A DNA stretch of 64,000 nucleotides, from NCBI GenBank assembly GCA_013399015.1, contig VWZX01009097.1, positions 195,469 to 259,468 of the forward strand. Reading direction: 5' to 3'. The notes under the pieces are model-generated. The model did no database searches. It saw nothing but the letters and a program-made list of their open reading frames with translations, and was not told the origin of the DNA. Shown piece by piece: positions 39,849-50,405 of the stretch. Positions within the stretch are counted from its first letter, which is position 1. Every line of letters begins with the position of its first letter. The stretch comes from Galbula dea. Lineage: Eukaryota > Chordata > Aves > Piciformes > Galbulidae. A program made the translations under genes and the position numbers.

Positions 39849-40932
39849 TACATATCAGAAATCTCACCACATTTGGGGGAGAGCAGGAAAAGGATGAGGA
39901 CAGAAATAACATAAAAAAGCCTGAGAGAAATGAGTAGACAATGAGAGGAGAGCACGTGTGAATAGAAGGTATGCAGCTGCTTAGATTTATGGCAATTCGT
40001 ACCTGATTGTTCATACTAAAGCCATTATGGGATGATTAGAGAAAAAGGTGAAGCTTTAAGTCCAGTGAAAATCAATAGAAACGTCTGGAGCAATTCTGCT
40101 GCACAAGTGAAAGGACTATTTACTGTATCCGGAGCTCCTCTTGGGTTACAGCCCACAGGGCTCAGGCCAGCGAGGGGAGGGGTTGTGAGCGAGAGAAACA
40201 AGGCATGAAAGAGAAGATGGTTATCAAGAAGACAAAATGAGGAAAAAAAAAAGTAAAGGAAACAAGGTGGCAGTCACAGGCGAAATATTGTGGAAAATCT
40301 GCAGTGCCTCCAAATACAGTCTGTCCACGTGCACAGTCAAGCACACACACGTGTACGTGGGCTTCTCTTCCAGCCTTCTCTCTTTTTCAGCTTCAAGCAA
40401 TATTTTGCCTACAGATCCCAGCAGTAGCATACACAGAGCCAAAATGGGACAGAGACAGAAGCCGTCTTCCTGCACCCTTCCCACTCCTTCTACCCAGCCA
40501 CCTCAGGGCCAGGATGAACACTGACACAAGTAAAAGCCTTCAAGCTCATGAAGCATCTTTGTAAGGGTTAACAAACTGCCTTACGGAAAACATCCAACAA
40601 AAGCATGGCAAATGCCACCTCACACGATGATGTTTTCAGCAGTGACTGTTGATTTTTTGTGTAAAAGAATCATTTATATGCACTGTTACAAGACATACAA
40701 GCCCCCATGAAAGCACCTTCATATGAACACTTATTGGCCTAAGGCTTTAACAACCACAGCTGCTACCAGAACACAGTTTGAAAAGCAGTACCACACAAGT
40801 GAGATTGGGTCTCACTGGAAAGATCTGAGCAGCTCATCTCCAAAGGATCATAATCCACCACGGTTCAGAAGAGATTATCCTCTGTTCCAGCACTTGAGCA
40901 GTGAAGGAAGATGAAGCAAAGACAACTCTTAC

Positions 40933-41429
40933 CTTGTAGAGCTTCAGGCTGGCCTCATGCCTCGAGTTCACTGTGTGGAGACGCAGCTTCTCTAGACTGT
41001 TGGTGTAGTAGTCGCAAGCATTGCATTTCAGATGTACCGGATTCCCAATGGCCACACACTTCAGCCTCCACTCATTGGCCTTGCCACCCTCCTTGATATG
41101 TGCTACCAGCTGGTATTTCTGCACGTGCTTGTCTGTCTTACAGTGGAGTTGGAAGTTTGCCTTGAGCTGTGTGTTGTAGCGACACAGCTTGCACTGGTAC
41201 GAGTCCCCCATCACAGCCTTCCACTCATCTTCAGGGAGGCTACGCTCCACGTTCATGTGGAGGCCCAGCATGTCCAAATTATCTGTAGTGAATTTGTTGC
41301 ACACAGCACATTGGAAGAGCTTCAGCGATGGGTCATTTGTTTGCGTGAAACTCTCACCCAGGTTCATTAGCTCCTCAGACACCAGCTGTCCACCACCTAA
41401 CCGCATGTCCAGGGGGATCTCTCCACCCA
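40933..41429 (-). CDS. ZFHX3: ZFHX3 coding exon 3, residues 898-1063
   Basis: Second coding exon in the window. A pyrimidine-rich tract ending ccttcgtgcag precedes 41429, and the donor gtaagagttg begins at 40932. The split codon G|TG restores the sequence VGGEIPLDMRLGGG known from mammalian ZFHX3. Zinc fingers: C938/C941/H955, lacking an evident second histidine (followed by MNVERS) and so probably degenerate; C977/C980/H993/H999; and C1033/C1036/H1049/H1055. The exon is 497 nt and ends in phase 0 after Lys1063. Met906 (ATG at 41406-41404) matches the start I recall for the shorter human isoform ATBF1-B. The reading frame is also open 5' of the acceptor, back to an ATG at 41562 inside the intron. 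The next exon begins HLQ, as in mammals. Confidence 0.96.
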
Positions 41430-44400
41430 CTGCACGAAGGAAAAAAGGGAGAAAGAGGTCAGAAGAGCTGGATTTGTTACTTGCCAGAAGAGAAGCACAG
41501 AGCAGAACATGTGCTGCTCTTGGCGCAACCCTGCACCCACCATCATACCCGGTGAAAGCCAAGCACAGCTGTCAGTGCACTGATCTCTCTGCACTGCTGG
41601 TCAGTACCATGTCTGAAGGAAAAAAAACATCATGGCTGGTGCGTAAGGCTGGGAAAGGGCCACAACAGCTCTTCTTACCTACTCGCTGAAGGAGAAGCAC
41701 CCAACCCTCAGCCCATAAAAGTTGGTAAGGAAAAGCCTACAAATTTTCAGAGGATGATTTCCTCAGCACTGCTCTGAAAGTCTCTGTGGCCACTTCAAGA
41801 ACAGCAGAACACTTTTATCCTGTTCTTTTCTTTCCTACCTCACGCAGTACCTGACCACCCTCTATGCCAAGCAAATAAAGGCCAACAGTGGCAAGTCCAA
41901 GTGATGGAGTGTTCCAGTCAGGCCACCACACTGGTGTCAGAGGGGCAACAACACAGAACACAGCAAAACAATCTGTAAGTGCCACTCCTGAACTATGAGA
42001 TCTCATCTCTTGTCCAAGAGCTCAAAATGGTGGAAAGTCTCCTAAACCCAGTGTTGGCAAGATGCCCAAGGAAAAGACAACCACAATTACTAATGAAAGT
42101 GCAAGAGCATGTCAAGGAAAGCCAGCAGGATGCTTACTGTCTTTAAGTGTCAGATCTGCTCTTCAAACCAAGAGTTGAACTCTTATGCACGTAAACGAAT
42201 GCAGTAAGCCCTTATTTACATCAGAGCACCTGGGAGATGTGGACACAAAGACTTTCTTTTTCTAGCATTAACTTTTTATGCCAAAGCACAGAGATCAACC
42301 ATCAGCCTCTTCTTGGGACCTTTGCTCCATCTTGCTCTCCTTTTCCATTTTTAAGACATTCTGTGCTCCTCCTGCAGCTTTTTGGTATTTTACCTTGCTC
42401 CTACATCATAGCTTAGCTTAATAATCTTATTAAAGGAACCTTCAGCTCAACAGCTACCCAGTCAACCAAAACCAGACATTTTATTTCCTTCACTTTTAGT
42501 TTTCCTATGTTTCAACCTGCTTGCTGAGAAGCAGCCAACACTGGGAGGACACCTGAAAGTTCAGGCAGAACCGCACACACTTTTTGGAAAGCACACAACC
42601 ACAGCTGGTGCAGACCACAGCTCTGGGCAGCACATGTGCTACTGTTTTTCCTACAGAAATGCAATAGCACAATCTTCAAGACAACTTGAATGCTGAGTTT
42701 GTTAGAAGAACAGCACCTCACCTTCATCAAGCAGATCTTGAGCTCACACAAAGAATGGGTTGGAGATGGAAAGTCCCATCTGCATGCACTGTCAGGAACC
42801 TGTCTTTCCACCAGAGCAGTCAACATTCTTTTTTCTTGATCCACTCTCTCTATCCCCCTGCTACAGCAGAATTATATCCTCTGTGCAGTTACTCCCTGTG
42901 TACCTGCTCACTAAGTATCTGAAGAGCTGGGAACCCACCACTTGCCTTCTATGGTCCGTATCTCCTAACCGTAGTGATTTTTCTAACCATCCCTTTTAGG
43001 ATGTATCCTGAAATCCTCTCTTTAAATCTCTTCTGAACACATCATGTAGTAAAAACCCCAAAGCAAACTCTTGAATTAATATTCTACTCAAATCCAGTTT
43101 TTGGACTGAAGTGTAAAAATGGGAAAAATCTGCTTCATGTCTAGCAAAGTTCACAGTGTGTATATAGGAGTCTAAAGAGCTGAGCTTGTGTCAAGTGCTT
43201 AGTGACACAGGAAGGGTCTCTCCCTGTAATCCTCAGCTGAGACTTGCAATCATCAAGTGTACAATTCAAAAATCACTCTCCAGGCAAGCTCAGATCCACT
43301 CAAGGTCTTGTCATGCACTTTAGGAGGCTTCAGTTAAAACACTCCCAACTTCTCTCATGCCAGCTCCCCTGTGCTTGGCAAGGAAGGGCTGTGAGCTCCA
43401 AATGGGTGTCTTCCAAAGAACCCAGCACAGATGACACTAACTTTACACTCTACAAGCTGTATTACAAATGACTATTACATCTGTTGGCAACTTGCAGCTA
43501 TTGAAAATACACTAATTAAAGACTGTGTCCTTGACCTCCTGAAGATGCAAGCTGGGACACCACAGGAAAAAAAAAAGATAATTAATTTATAGTCACTTGA
43601 GTGAGTTCCTCAGTTTTCTCCTCTTTTTTTTTTTTTTACTTTTTTCTTTTGTATCTTGCGGTGTTGTTCTCTCATATGACTTTCATGTCCTTCTAGACTA
43701 ATAATAAACTGTACTATGAATAGCTGAAGGAAAGGAGAACATGCATGAGACCAATGAAGCAGTAATGGAGCACATCAGTAATAACAGCATCAATGGATGG
43801 ACAAGGTTAGGGAGGGCAGAGTGCAGCATAGAGATCAGCTCAAAGCAAAGCAGGTAAAGCAGCACATTTCTTTCATGTGCTTTCCCAAGGCACTGTGAAG
43901 AATTCTCAGCAGCAACAAAACACCACAGAGACAGCAGCAAATTCAGTCAGTGTCTGCCACACCTGAAGGTCCTGCTCTGCACCAGCTCCCATCACAGGGC
44001 ACAGTGAAGTTCCAACACGCTGGACCAGGAAGCATGTGGACACTGACAGAGCTACGGCCAGCCCTGGGCCATGCAACAGCCTGGGGCACGAACCTAATGG
44101 ATCTGACCCTCTACCTCTAAGTCTAATTCTTGGGCTAAATTGTACAGGGACAGGGTGTGCCCCTGCCCTGTGCCAACGCAAACACGGTGAATGCTTCTTG
44201 TCAGGAAAAACGCATTTGGTAGTTTAAAGTGATTTGCCATCTGATGAGAGATAAAAAAAAGCTGCTTCTCTCTAGACATTCCCCTCCAGTTTAGTAATGC
44301 TCATCTGGCCAAGCCTTGAATCTTGTATCCTTATGCTGGCATCTGAAGAACAGTTTCAGCTCAGTTTCTTCAGCAGAGGAACACCAACCATCCCTTCCAC

Positions 44401-44938
44401 CGAGTTCATTATAACACTTAAAACTCTCTCACCTTTTCTTCTCAGGATGAGACAGCACACAAACCAACTCAACATCTGCCTGTGAGAGCACCCAGCAGCT
44501 GATCAGACCCTCTCACAAAGGCACCCACTCATACCTCTGACCAAATGAAGGAAAAAATCACGAGAGAACACTGTAGTAGGGATGCCTTCCACAATGAGGA
44601 GGAACATGCAATGCATGTCAACAGTAAGCCATGTCTACTGTTTCATTAGCTGCCTTCTAGAACTGTTAGAAAACGTACCAGAAGTGTAACATATTTTCCC
44701 AGGATGAGAAAAACTGGTCTGGGAGAACGCAGTAGAAAGGTCTCCACTGTGTAGTCTCCACTGTTGACCACCACAGAGAGTCAACTCATGGCACTGTGGC
44801 CGCATTACAGAGGGGGCTGCAGAGACAGAAGGAAGGGACTTGGCATGCAGTGCCCAGATCGCACATGAGAGTTCTGCAGTAACACAAACACAATCCCTCT
44901 CTCACACACGGACACGGTGGAAAACCCTTCAGCCTCAC
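41430..44938 (-). other. ZFHX3: ZFHX3 intron 2
   Basis: This 3.5-kb intron has a GT donor at 44938 and an AG acceptor at 41430. I recognise no CR1 or other transposon in it. It holds A and T homopolymers at about 43566-43575 and 43624-43637. From established knowledge of mammalian ATBF1, the shorter B isoform starts in the exon that follows, so an internal promoter or alternative first exon could lie here. I could not identify one. The last 133 nt are open in frame with exon 3. Confidence 0.9.
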
Positions 44939-47630
44939 CTAGAGATGGAGCCATTGTTGCCATGGGATTGGTGGGATCGAGCTGGAATCCACCCATCATG
45001 AACTGTGCATCTGAGGAAGTGCTGTCCATCTTCAAGTTGGGAAGGTTCATGTTCTGTGCCAGGTAGTACTGGTAGAGCTCGGCCTCGGCCGGGGATGGCA
45101 GACTGCCAAGGCCCAGGTGCCGGTTGTGTTGGATTTGGGACATATTTTGCTGAAGCAGCATCATATTGTGCATGTGCTTCTCGCTGGTCATGTGAATACG
45201 AAGGTTCCTAGCTACGTTGGTCTCATAGTCGCACACCTCGCACCGCCACGTAGGTTTGGTTTTTGGTTTGGTGGGGGAGGGGGTCCCGCAGGTGCTGCCG
45301 ATGTTGGCGGCTGCAGCGGCTGCAGCTGCGGCTGCCGCAGCCGCCGCCCCAGCGCTGTGGCTGAAGACTTGCTCTCCCCCTCCATTCTGCAGGTTTTGCA
45401 TGTTGTTGAGATGCTTGTCAGACTGCATATGAATACTGAGGTTGCCTTTGGTAGTAGTGGAGTAGTTACAGACCTCGCAGCGGAAGGGCTTGTAACCACA
45501 GGTGTAGCTCTCACCCCGTGCCAGCCGTGGGTGTGGCTGCCCACTTTTGCAGTAGACACAGGAGCCACCCGGCTCGGGATGTTTCTCCTTCATGTGCGCC
45601 TCAAGAGTCTGCTGGTACTTGTAGTGCCAATTGCACTTGGGACACTTGAGTGTCTTACATGAGTTGCGAGAATGCATCATAGTCATGTGGCCACCCAGCG
45701 ACCGTGAGGAGCCCAGGACCGTGTCGCACTTTGGGCACTCCACGCCACTCCCCGAGGGGCACTCCCCACCCCCAAGTTCACAGAGGGGGCCAGCATGCTG
45801 GTGATGGGAGATGAAGCTCCCCTCCTCGCCCTCTGTGCTCTCATTTGGTTCTGGTGCTGTGGCATTGTCTTTATTGGCACTTTCATCGATAAAGTCCAGC
45901 CTCCTGCTGCCCTCTGCCACGCTGGCTCCGCCACCCTCATTGTTAAAGCTTAAGTGATTCCTCCTGTTTGCACCATCAAAGACAAAGGAAGAAGCAGAAT
46001 TAGAACTAGTAGAAGCTGTGCCCCGTGACAGGGTCTGGAGCACGTTAGGCATTAAGGGAGAGTTAGAAATGCTTTGGTTTGAGAGAGCAAGGTCCTTTTT
46101 GCTGCTGCTGCTGCCTGCCACAGTCCCAGCATCTTCCTGGGGCCGGTCCTCCAGTTCGTCCTCCAACTCACTCGGAAACAGTCCTTTGCAACCCTCATCA
46201 TCCTCCTCTTCTTCCTCTTCCTCCTCCTCTTCTTCCTCCTCCTCCTCCACTTCCTCCTCCTCCTCCTCCACTTCCTCCTCGACCGGCTCTGCCTTTTCTG
46301 AGAGGCTGTCCTGGTCACCCCCCTCTTGCTTCTCCCCCTCGGCCACCCCAGGGTCCTTCTCTTCTGAGGATTTAGTGGGACTGGAAGCCAGTGGGCCCAG
46401 GGGGACTGAGGTAATGGGAGTCTTCAGAGCTGAGCTGGTAAGCCCACCCAGGTTGAGGAGTGCGCCAGGGGCCAGGACGCCTGCTGCTGCCGGCGGCTCC
46501 GCTCCGCCGGCCGCCCCAGCCTGGAGGGCCTGCTCACCTTCCATGCAAATGCCACTGAATTTACCATAAAAACTGTGTCCAGGGCCTATGAGGTTAGCTG
46601 TGGAAACAAGAGGGTGCTGAAAGGTTTTGTTTTTTGGTTCCAGAAAGCTGACAAGGGGTTCCTTGTCTTTGCCTATCCCTTGGATGATAGCGGAGATGTT
46701 CTTATTGCTAAGAATTTTCCGCTCCTCCTCACTCAGAGTCATTCGGTGGTCGTGCACCGCGTGGGTCACGAATGAGCGGACATACCCAAAGGAGAGCTTG
46801 CACAAGAAACACATCAGGATGGGCTTCCTCTTCCCGTAGAGCACAAAGCCATCGAATTTGGACAGGTCCACATTGTTGGGAACATCTTTGGATACACAGG
46901 AGCTTTTGGCAGAACCGTCGCTGTTCAGGTAATCCTTGTTGCTTTTGTGTCGCACATCGAAGACGCGGAAGCTGTGCAGGACGGGGCTGATGCCCGCCAG
47001 GGCTGAGGTATTCGGGAAGGCTTGGTCTGAGCCCTCAAACCACTTCCCGAAGGATGAGGCTATGTGGAAGGTGTTGATGATCTGTGGGTAGACGGGAGCA
47101 GCGGCAGAGGGCTCTCCCTGCTTGGGCAGAGAGTTCGGGAGCAGCGAGGGGAGAGCCCCGCTGCCGCCCCCGCTCTGCACCAGCTGGCTGAGGCTCTCCA
47201 CGATGTAGGCCGAGCCGTCAGGCTGGTAGAAGATCTCGCCAGCCAGGTTCTCCACGTCACTCTCCTCCTCGCCGTCCTCGCTGCTCTCGCTCCCACTCTC
47301 CCCCCTGGGTGGCGGGGGCGGGCGGCTGCCGGTGCAGCGGTGCTCCATGTAGCTCTGCAGGGCGGCAAAGGAGGCCGCGCACTGCCCGCAGCTCACCTCC
47401 TTACCAGTGGGCTCGGGGCCGGGGCCGGCCGCCGCGCTGCTCTCTGGGACGCGCTCGGGAAAAGGGACCCTCAGGCTGTCCAGGGGGCCGCGGCTCTCCG
47501 CCGCGGGCTGCTCCATGCTGCCGGCCGTGTCGGGGAGGTGGGCGCTGTTGAGATCAGTCCATTGCTGGTGCTGAGGGATGCCGCACCCATTGTCCTTCCC
47601 GGGGATGACGGGCGAGTCACAGCCTTCCAT
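44939..47630 (-). CDS. ZFHX3: ZFHX3 first coding exon (exon 2), residues 1-897
   Basis: This is the N-terminal coding exon of ZFHX3/ATBF1, a nuclear zinc-finger homeodomain transcription factor known to bind AT-rich motifs. The protein starts MEGCDSPVIPGKDNGCG, and long blocks match mammalian ZFHX3 as I recall it. The start at 47630 has a strong Kozak context (G at -3, G at +4). Visible zinc fingers: an atypical one at 81-99 (C-x2-C-x12-H-x-C), then C274/C277/H290/H295, C632/C635/H648/H653, C663/C666/H679/H684, an atypical Cys cluster at 691-711, C718/C721/H734/H740 and C797/C800/H813/H819. There is a Glu-rich stretch at 451-478 and 14 alanines at 762-775. The exon ends in CTAG followed by donor gtgagg (44938-44933). 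The frame stays open into the intron to a stop at 44805, but that extension is intronic. The exon ends after the first base of codon 898 and joins 41429 in frame. Confidence 0.96.
45306..45347 (-). repeat. GCN tract coding 14 alanines
   Basis: Fourteen consecutive Ala codons (residues 762-775) use GCG, GCA, GCC and GCT in mixed order, so the tract is impure and probably stable. It lies between the finger at 718-740 and the finger at 797-819. Mammalian ZFHX3 has a polyalanine run at the same place. Confidence 0.92.
46197..46280 (-). repeat. GAG/GAA trinucleotide tract coding a Glu-rich stretch
   Basis: An uninterrupted pyrimidine-rich run on the plus strand (mixed ctc/ttc triplets) encodes residues about 451-478, almost all Glu with two Val and two terminal Asp. 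Mixed GAG and GAA codons limit slippage. An acidic run at this place is also a feature of mammalian ZFHX3. Length is likely to vary between species. Confidence 0.9.
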
Positions 47631-47655
47631 GGCAGGGCCGGCACGGAGCGCTCAT
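47617..47655 (-). other. Upstream ORF overlapping the ZFHX3 start codon
   Basis: An ATG 25 nt upstream of the main ATG, in another frame, opens a 12-codon reading frame (MSAPCRPCHGRL) that stops at TGA 47619-47617, inside the main coding sequence. Its context has G at -3 but A at +4, so it is moderate, while the main ATG is strong. If the leader is transcribed as predicted, ribosomes must leak past this codon to translate ZFHX3. Translation of this frame is an inference. Confidence 0.5.
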
Positions 47656-47676
47656 TGCACCCGGTACGGCTCGGAC
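47631..47676 (-). other. ZFHX3: ZFHX3 5' UTR portion of exon 2
   Basis: A strong pyrimidine tract (ttttccttctctccccacctgcag on the minus strand) ends at 47677, which predicts that exon 2 begins at 47676 with 46 nt of untranslated leader before the ATG. This fits a gene whose first exon is non-coding. The leader contains an upstream ATG at 47655-47653, annotated separately. The exact start rests only on the splice consensus. Confidence 0.75.
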
Positions 47677-50169
47677 CTGCAGGTGGGGAGAGAAGGAAAA
47701 AGGCAGGTGAGACAGGGAGGACAGACAGTGATCATGAAGGCCCCACACCGCAAAGGCCACCAATCTTGCTCTTCAGGACCTAATGGAAAGCTGTGAGAGC
47801 TAGCGGCCCAAGACAGGCTCCAGAAACAGATGGCCTGGCCTCAGACAATGCACTGCTGGGAAGGAGCAATGGAAACATGACAGAAGCAAGAATGCAAGAA
47901 GCAAATTGTAGGGACCTGGAAGGTAGTGAAAACATCCCCCAACACCCTTCCTGAAGGGGATCAGGAAGATTGCAGGATCTGCACTGCTGTCCCCAAAGCC
48001 TTAGACCTTCAGAAAACAAGCAAAAAAACCCAAACAAAAACATACCCAAAAAGCTTCTGACAGAAACAGTCAAGACACTACAACAAAATAGTTCTGGAGC
48101 TTTAAACTGTTGTAAAAATTGCACTCTGTTGCTCCCTAAGCCAGATGCTGTTATTTTTGAGTGATTCCTTTCTGTTAGGGGCTTGAGGAGCAGAGAAACA
48201 GAGCTACCACACATGCACCTCTGTGGTAGACCATGAGACCCAAAGCAACTCAGAGAGATTTTGGCGTAACACTGTTTGGTGTGCACAGGAGTTTTAATTG
48301 CTGTGTTCTGGACAGAGTTTAAATGGAGAGACGTCAGGAGAGAAACCAAACAGGAAATTCCAGATCTGACAAGAATCCATCCTGGGGATGGGAAAACTGT
48401 CAGCCGACTGTGCTCCAGGATGCTCCCTGAGATCCTGCAGGGCACAGCCTCTGCACAGAGGCTTTCCCTCACCCCGAGAGGAAAATTGTTGATGCAGGTC
48501 CCAGAGAAGAAATGACACCATTCCCACCACTTCTATCCTACCGTATATGACAAGTCCCAGTGAACTCCCACTAACTGCCAGGCAGCTATGGAGCATGGGC
48601 TGCTGAGCATGGCTGACATCTACAGCTCCCTGTCACCTCCACCCTGTCTGCTGCATCCCATCAGCATCTCTTACATGTGGATCCTAACAGAGCCACTTGG
48701 CAGGATAAGCCTTTCTAGAGGTTACAGACCTATGAGGTTAGGCAGTGCTGCCGTTAGGAGCTGGAGCATTGTGATGCAGACCACAAATCAGCAGGAGATG
48801 GCCAGTTCAGCTGCAACCCTACAAGACTGCTGTCTGCGAAGAAGCATTTCTACAGTCAGCTTCCCAGAGAACGCTCCTGTGCAAGCCACATGGAAGGAAA
48901 CACCAGCAGAAATTGAAGCACTATTACCTCATCCCAAAAAGTGATTTTTAACCTGTGGTCCACAGATGTCCTTGGGTATACAGATACAAAGCACCCAGAG
49001 AAAACAACGTGTCAAAGACTGTGCAAGCAGAGGCCACCTTCACCACAGTGCTACTGTCTGTGAACTGAGGCAACTCGTGCTCTAGGATCCACCATCATCA
49101 ACGGCACACAGGAATTTTTCCACGGTATTTTATCTTCTACCAACTGAAAATGCACTTTGCTTGTCAGACTATTCCAAACTGAACACACACTTGGGGAGAG
49201 TTTTTGCTGACACTCAGTATAAGGGTTTGAGGGACAGGGCAAGTTTTGAGCTAACAATATGTTGACTCTGTGTGATTTACTCTAAATAATACATTAAAAG
49301 TTGTACAAATTCTTTTAACTCGTTCTTTAAACCTCTCTCATTTACTAAACCTTCCTCAAAGTTGCTCTTAGCTGAACATTCTCCTAGTAGCTACTGCTTC
49401 ACCTCATGAGAAACTCCAAGCAGTGGAAGGGCATGGAAGCAGAATGCTGTGATGATCCAAAACGTCCACATACAGTATTACCTCACAGAATTTCCAATCC
49501 CTCCCTTCCCTGGATCCTATACCATACACAGCTGTCTCTGGGGTTGCACTGGGAATAAATAGTGATTTGATCTGCAATAAAAACAACCTGGTGTACTGAG
49601 AGGAGCAAAAAAGAAAGAGTACCACAACCCTGCTGCCAGAAGGCTCAGTTGTCTTCATCAGCTAGTTTTGCTTACCTTAGCTAAACTGACACCTCAGCAC
49701 TGCCCTGTAACATCTCTGACAGCACCAGTGCTCTCCCCACAGAACGTTTGTCCTTAGTTGTGTGTTTTCTTTAAACGGATTCTAGATCCTTCTGTGTTGA
49801 GGCTCCATATTCATCTTCCCACAGCATGACATACTCCATCCCTCTCACTGCCACCTTCTGCACTGACAACTGCAATCCAAATTAAACCAAAACAAATCCA
49901 TATTGGGTGGAGGGGAAAAAAAAAAGATTAAAATAAGAAACTGCATAAGCCTTGTACTTATGCCAAGAAAAGTTTTGGGAGTATCTATGCAGACTCAAGG
50001 ACCTCAAAAATGCTTTCAGAGAACAAGCATTCCTCTTGCCAGCACAGCTCCCCAGGAAACACACCTAGAGGAGATACAATGTGGACCTCAGCACCTCCAT
50101 TATCAAGAAGTCTTGATTAGCAGGAAGATGCCTGAATGCCACTTGGGCCAAAAAGGTGAGCAGGGCTGA

Positions 50170-50405
50170 TGGGGCAGGAGGGTTAACAGCGTGATTGTAA
50201 AATCAATGTAATAAATGCTTGGTAAGTTACAGGAACATGCGGGAAGAGGAGGCCACGATTGATAAAGGACTGCGGCTTTGATGCTGCACTGGGGACTTGT
50301 TTATTGACAAGAAAGCCAATCTCTTCTCCCAGCCAGGCCAGGCCAACCTGCAAGCGCTTACCAATTAATTGGTGGGCTTTTCTGCCTTGGGTTGCTTTAA
50401 CATCT
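50170..50405. promoter_or_regulatory. Candidate regulatory block with adjacent palindromes
   Basis: A perfect 14-bp palindrome accaattaattggt (50360-50373), with a CCAAT on each strand around a TAATTA core, directly abuts the 8-bp palindrome aagcgctt (50352-50359). A forkhead-like tgtttat lies near 50299, and attgtaaaatcaatgtaat near 50194. Located in intron 1, 2.7 kb upstream of exon 2. Regulatory role is inferred. Confidence 0.35.

Larger units (their letters stand above)
12175..40932 (-). other. ZFHX3: ZFHX3 intron 3
   Basis: This intron of about 28.8 kb has donor gtaaga at 40932 and an acceptor at 12175. It carries three CR1 elements (14558-15240, 18208-18759, 19937-21255), two tandem duplications (13962-14029 and 14301-14448), a TA/CA microsatellite (39816-39848) and an A17 run at 35927-35943. 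No additional exon is supported, because exons 3 and 4 join in frame to give the known protein order. From about 21.3 kb to the end I see no recognisable transposon, only scattered AT-rich homeodomain-motif clusters (21975-22130, 22560-22610, 27005-27080, 28010-28110, 30345-30400). Confidence 0.9.
47060..47690. other. CpG-rich block over the 5' part of ZFHX3 exon 2
   Basis: CpG dinucleotides are dense from about 47060 to 47690, against a CpG-poor intronic background. The block covers the least mammal-like part of the coding exon (residues about 1-190) and the short leader. It could be a CpG island marking a promoter or alternative start, or simply GC-rich coding sequence. I see no TATA box. 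Confidence 0.55.

Noticed and set aside
44805..44938. Continuation of the ZFHX3 frame 44 codons past exon 2
   Set aside because: A strong gtgagg donor at 44938 and in-frame continuation at 41429 show this is intron. It would be translated only with intron retention.
46197..46280. Disease-type repeat expansion
   Set aside because: The ZFHX3 repeat linked to spinocerebellar ataxia 4 is a glycine-coding GGC tract in the last coding exon, outside this window. The Glu and Ala tracts here are codon-mixed.
46018..46569. 183-codon Ser-rich plus-strand frame
   Set aside because: Its serine run is the complement of the Glu-coding GAG/GAA tract. No independent evidence.
47064..47783. 239-codon plus-strand frame opposite exon 2
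   Set aside because: It is a shadow of GC-rich coding sequence on the other strand: high GC removes stops from all frames.
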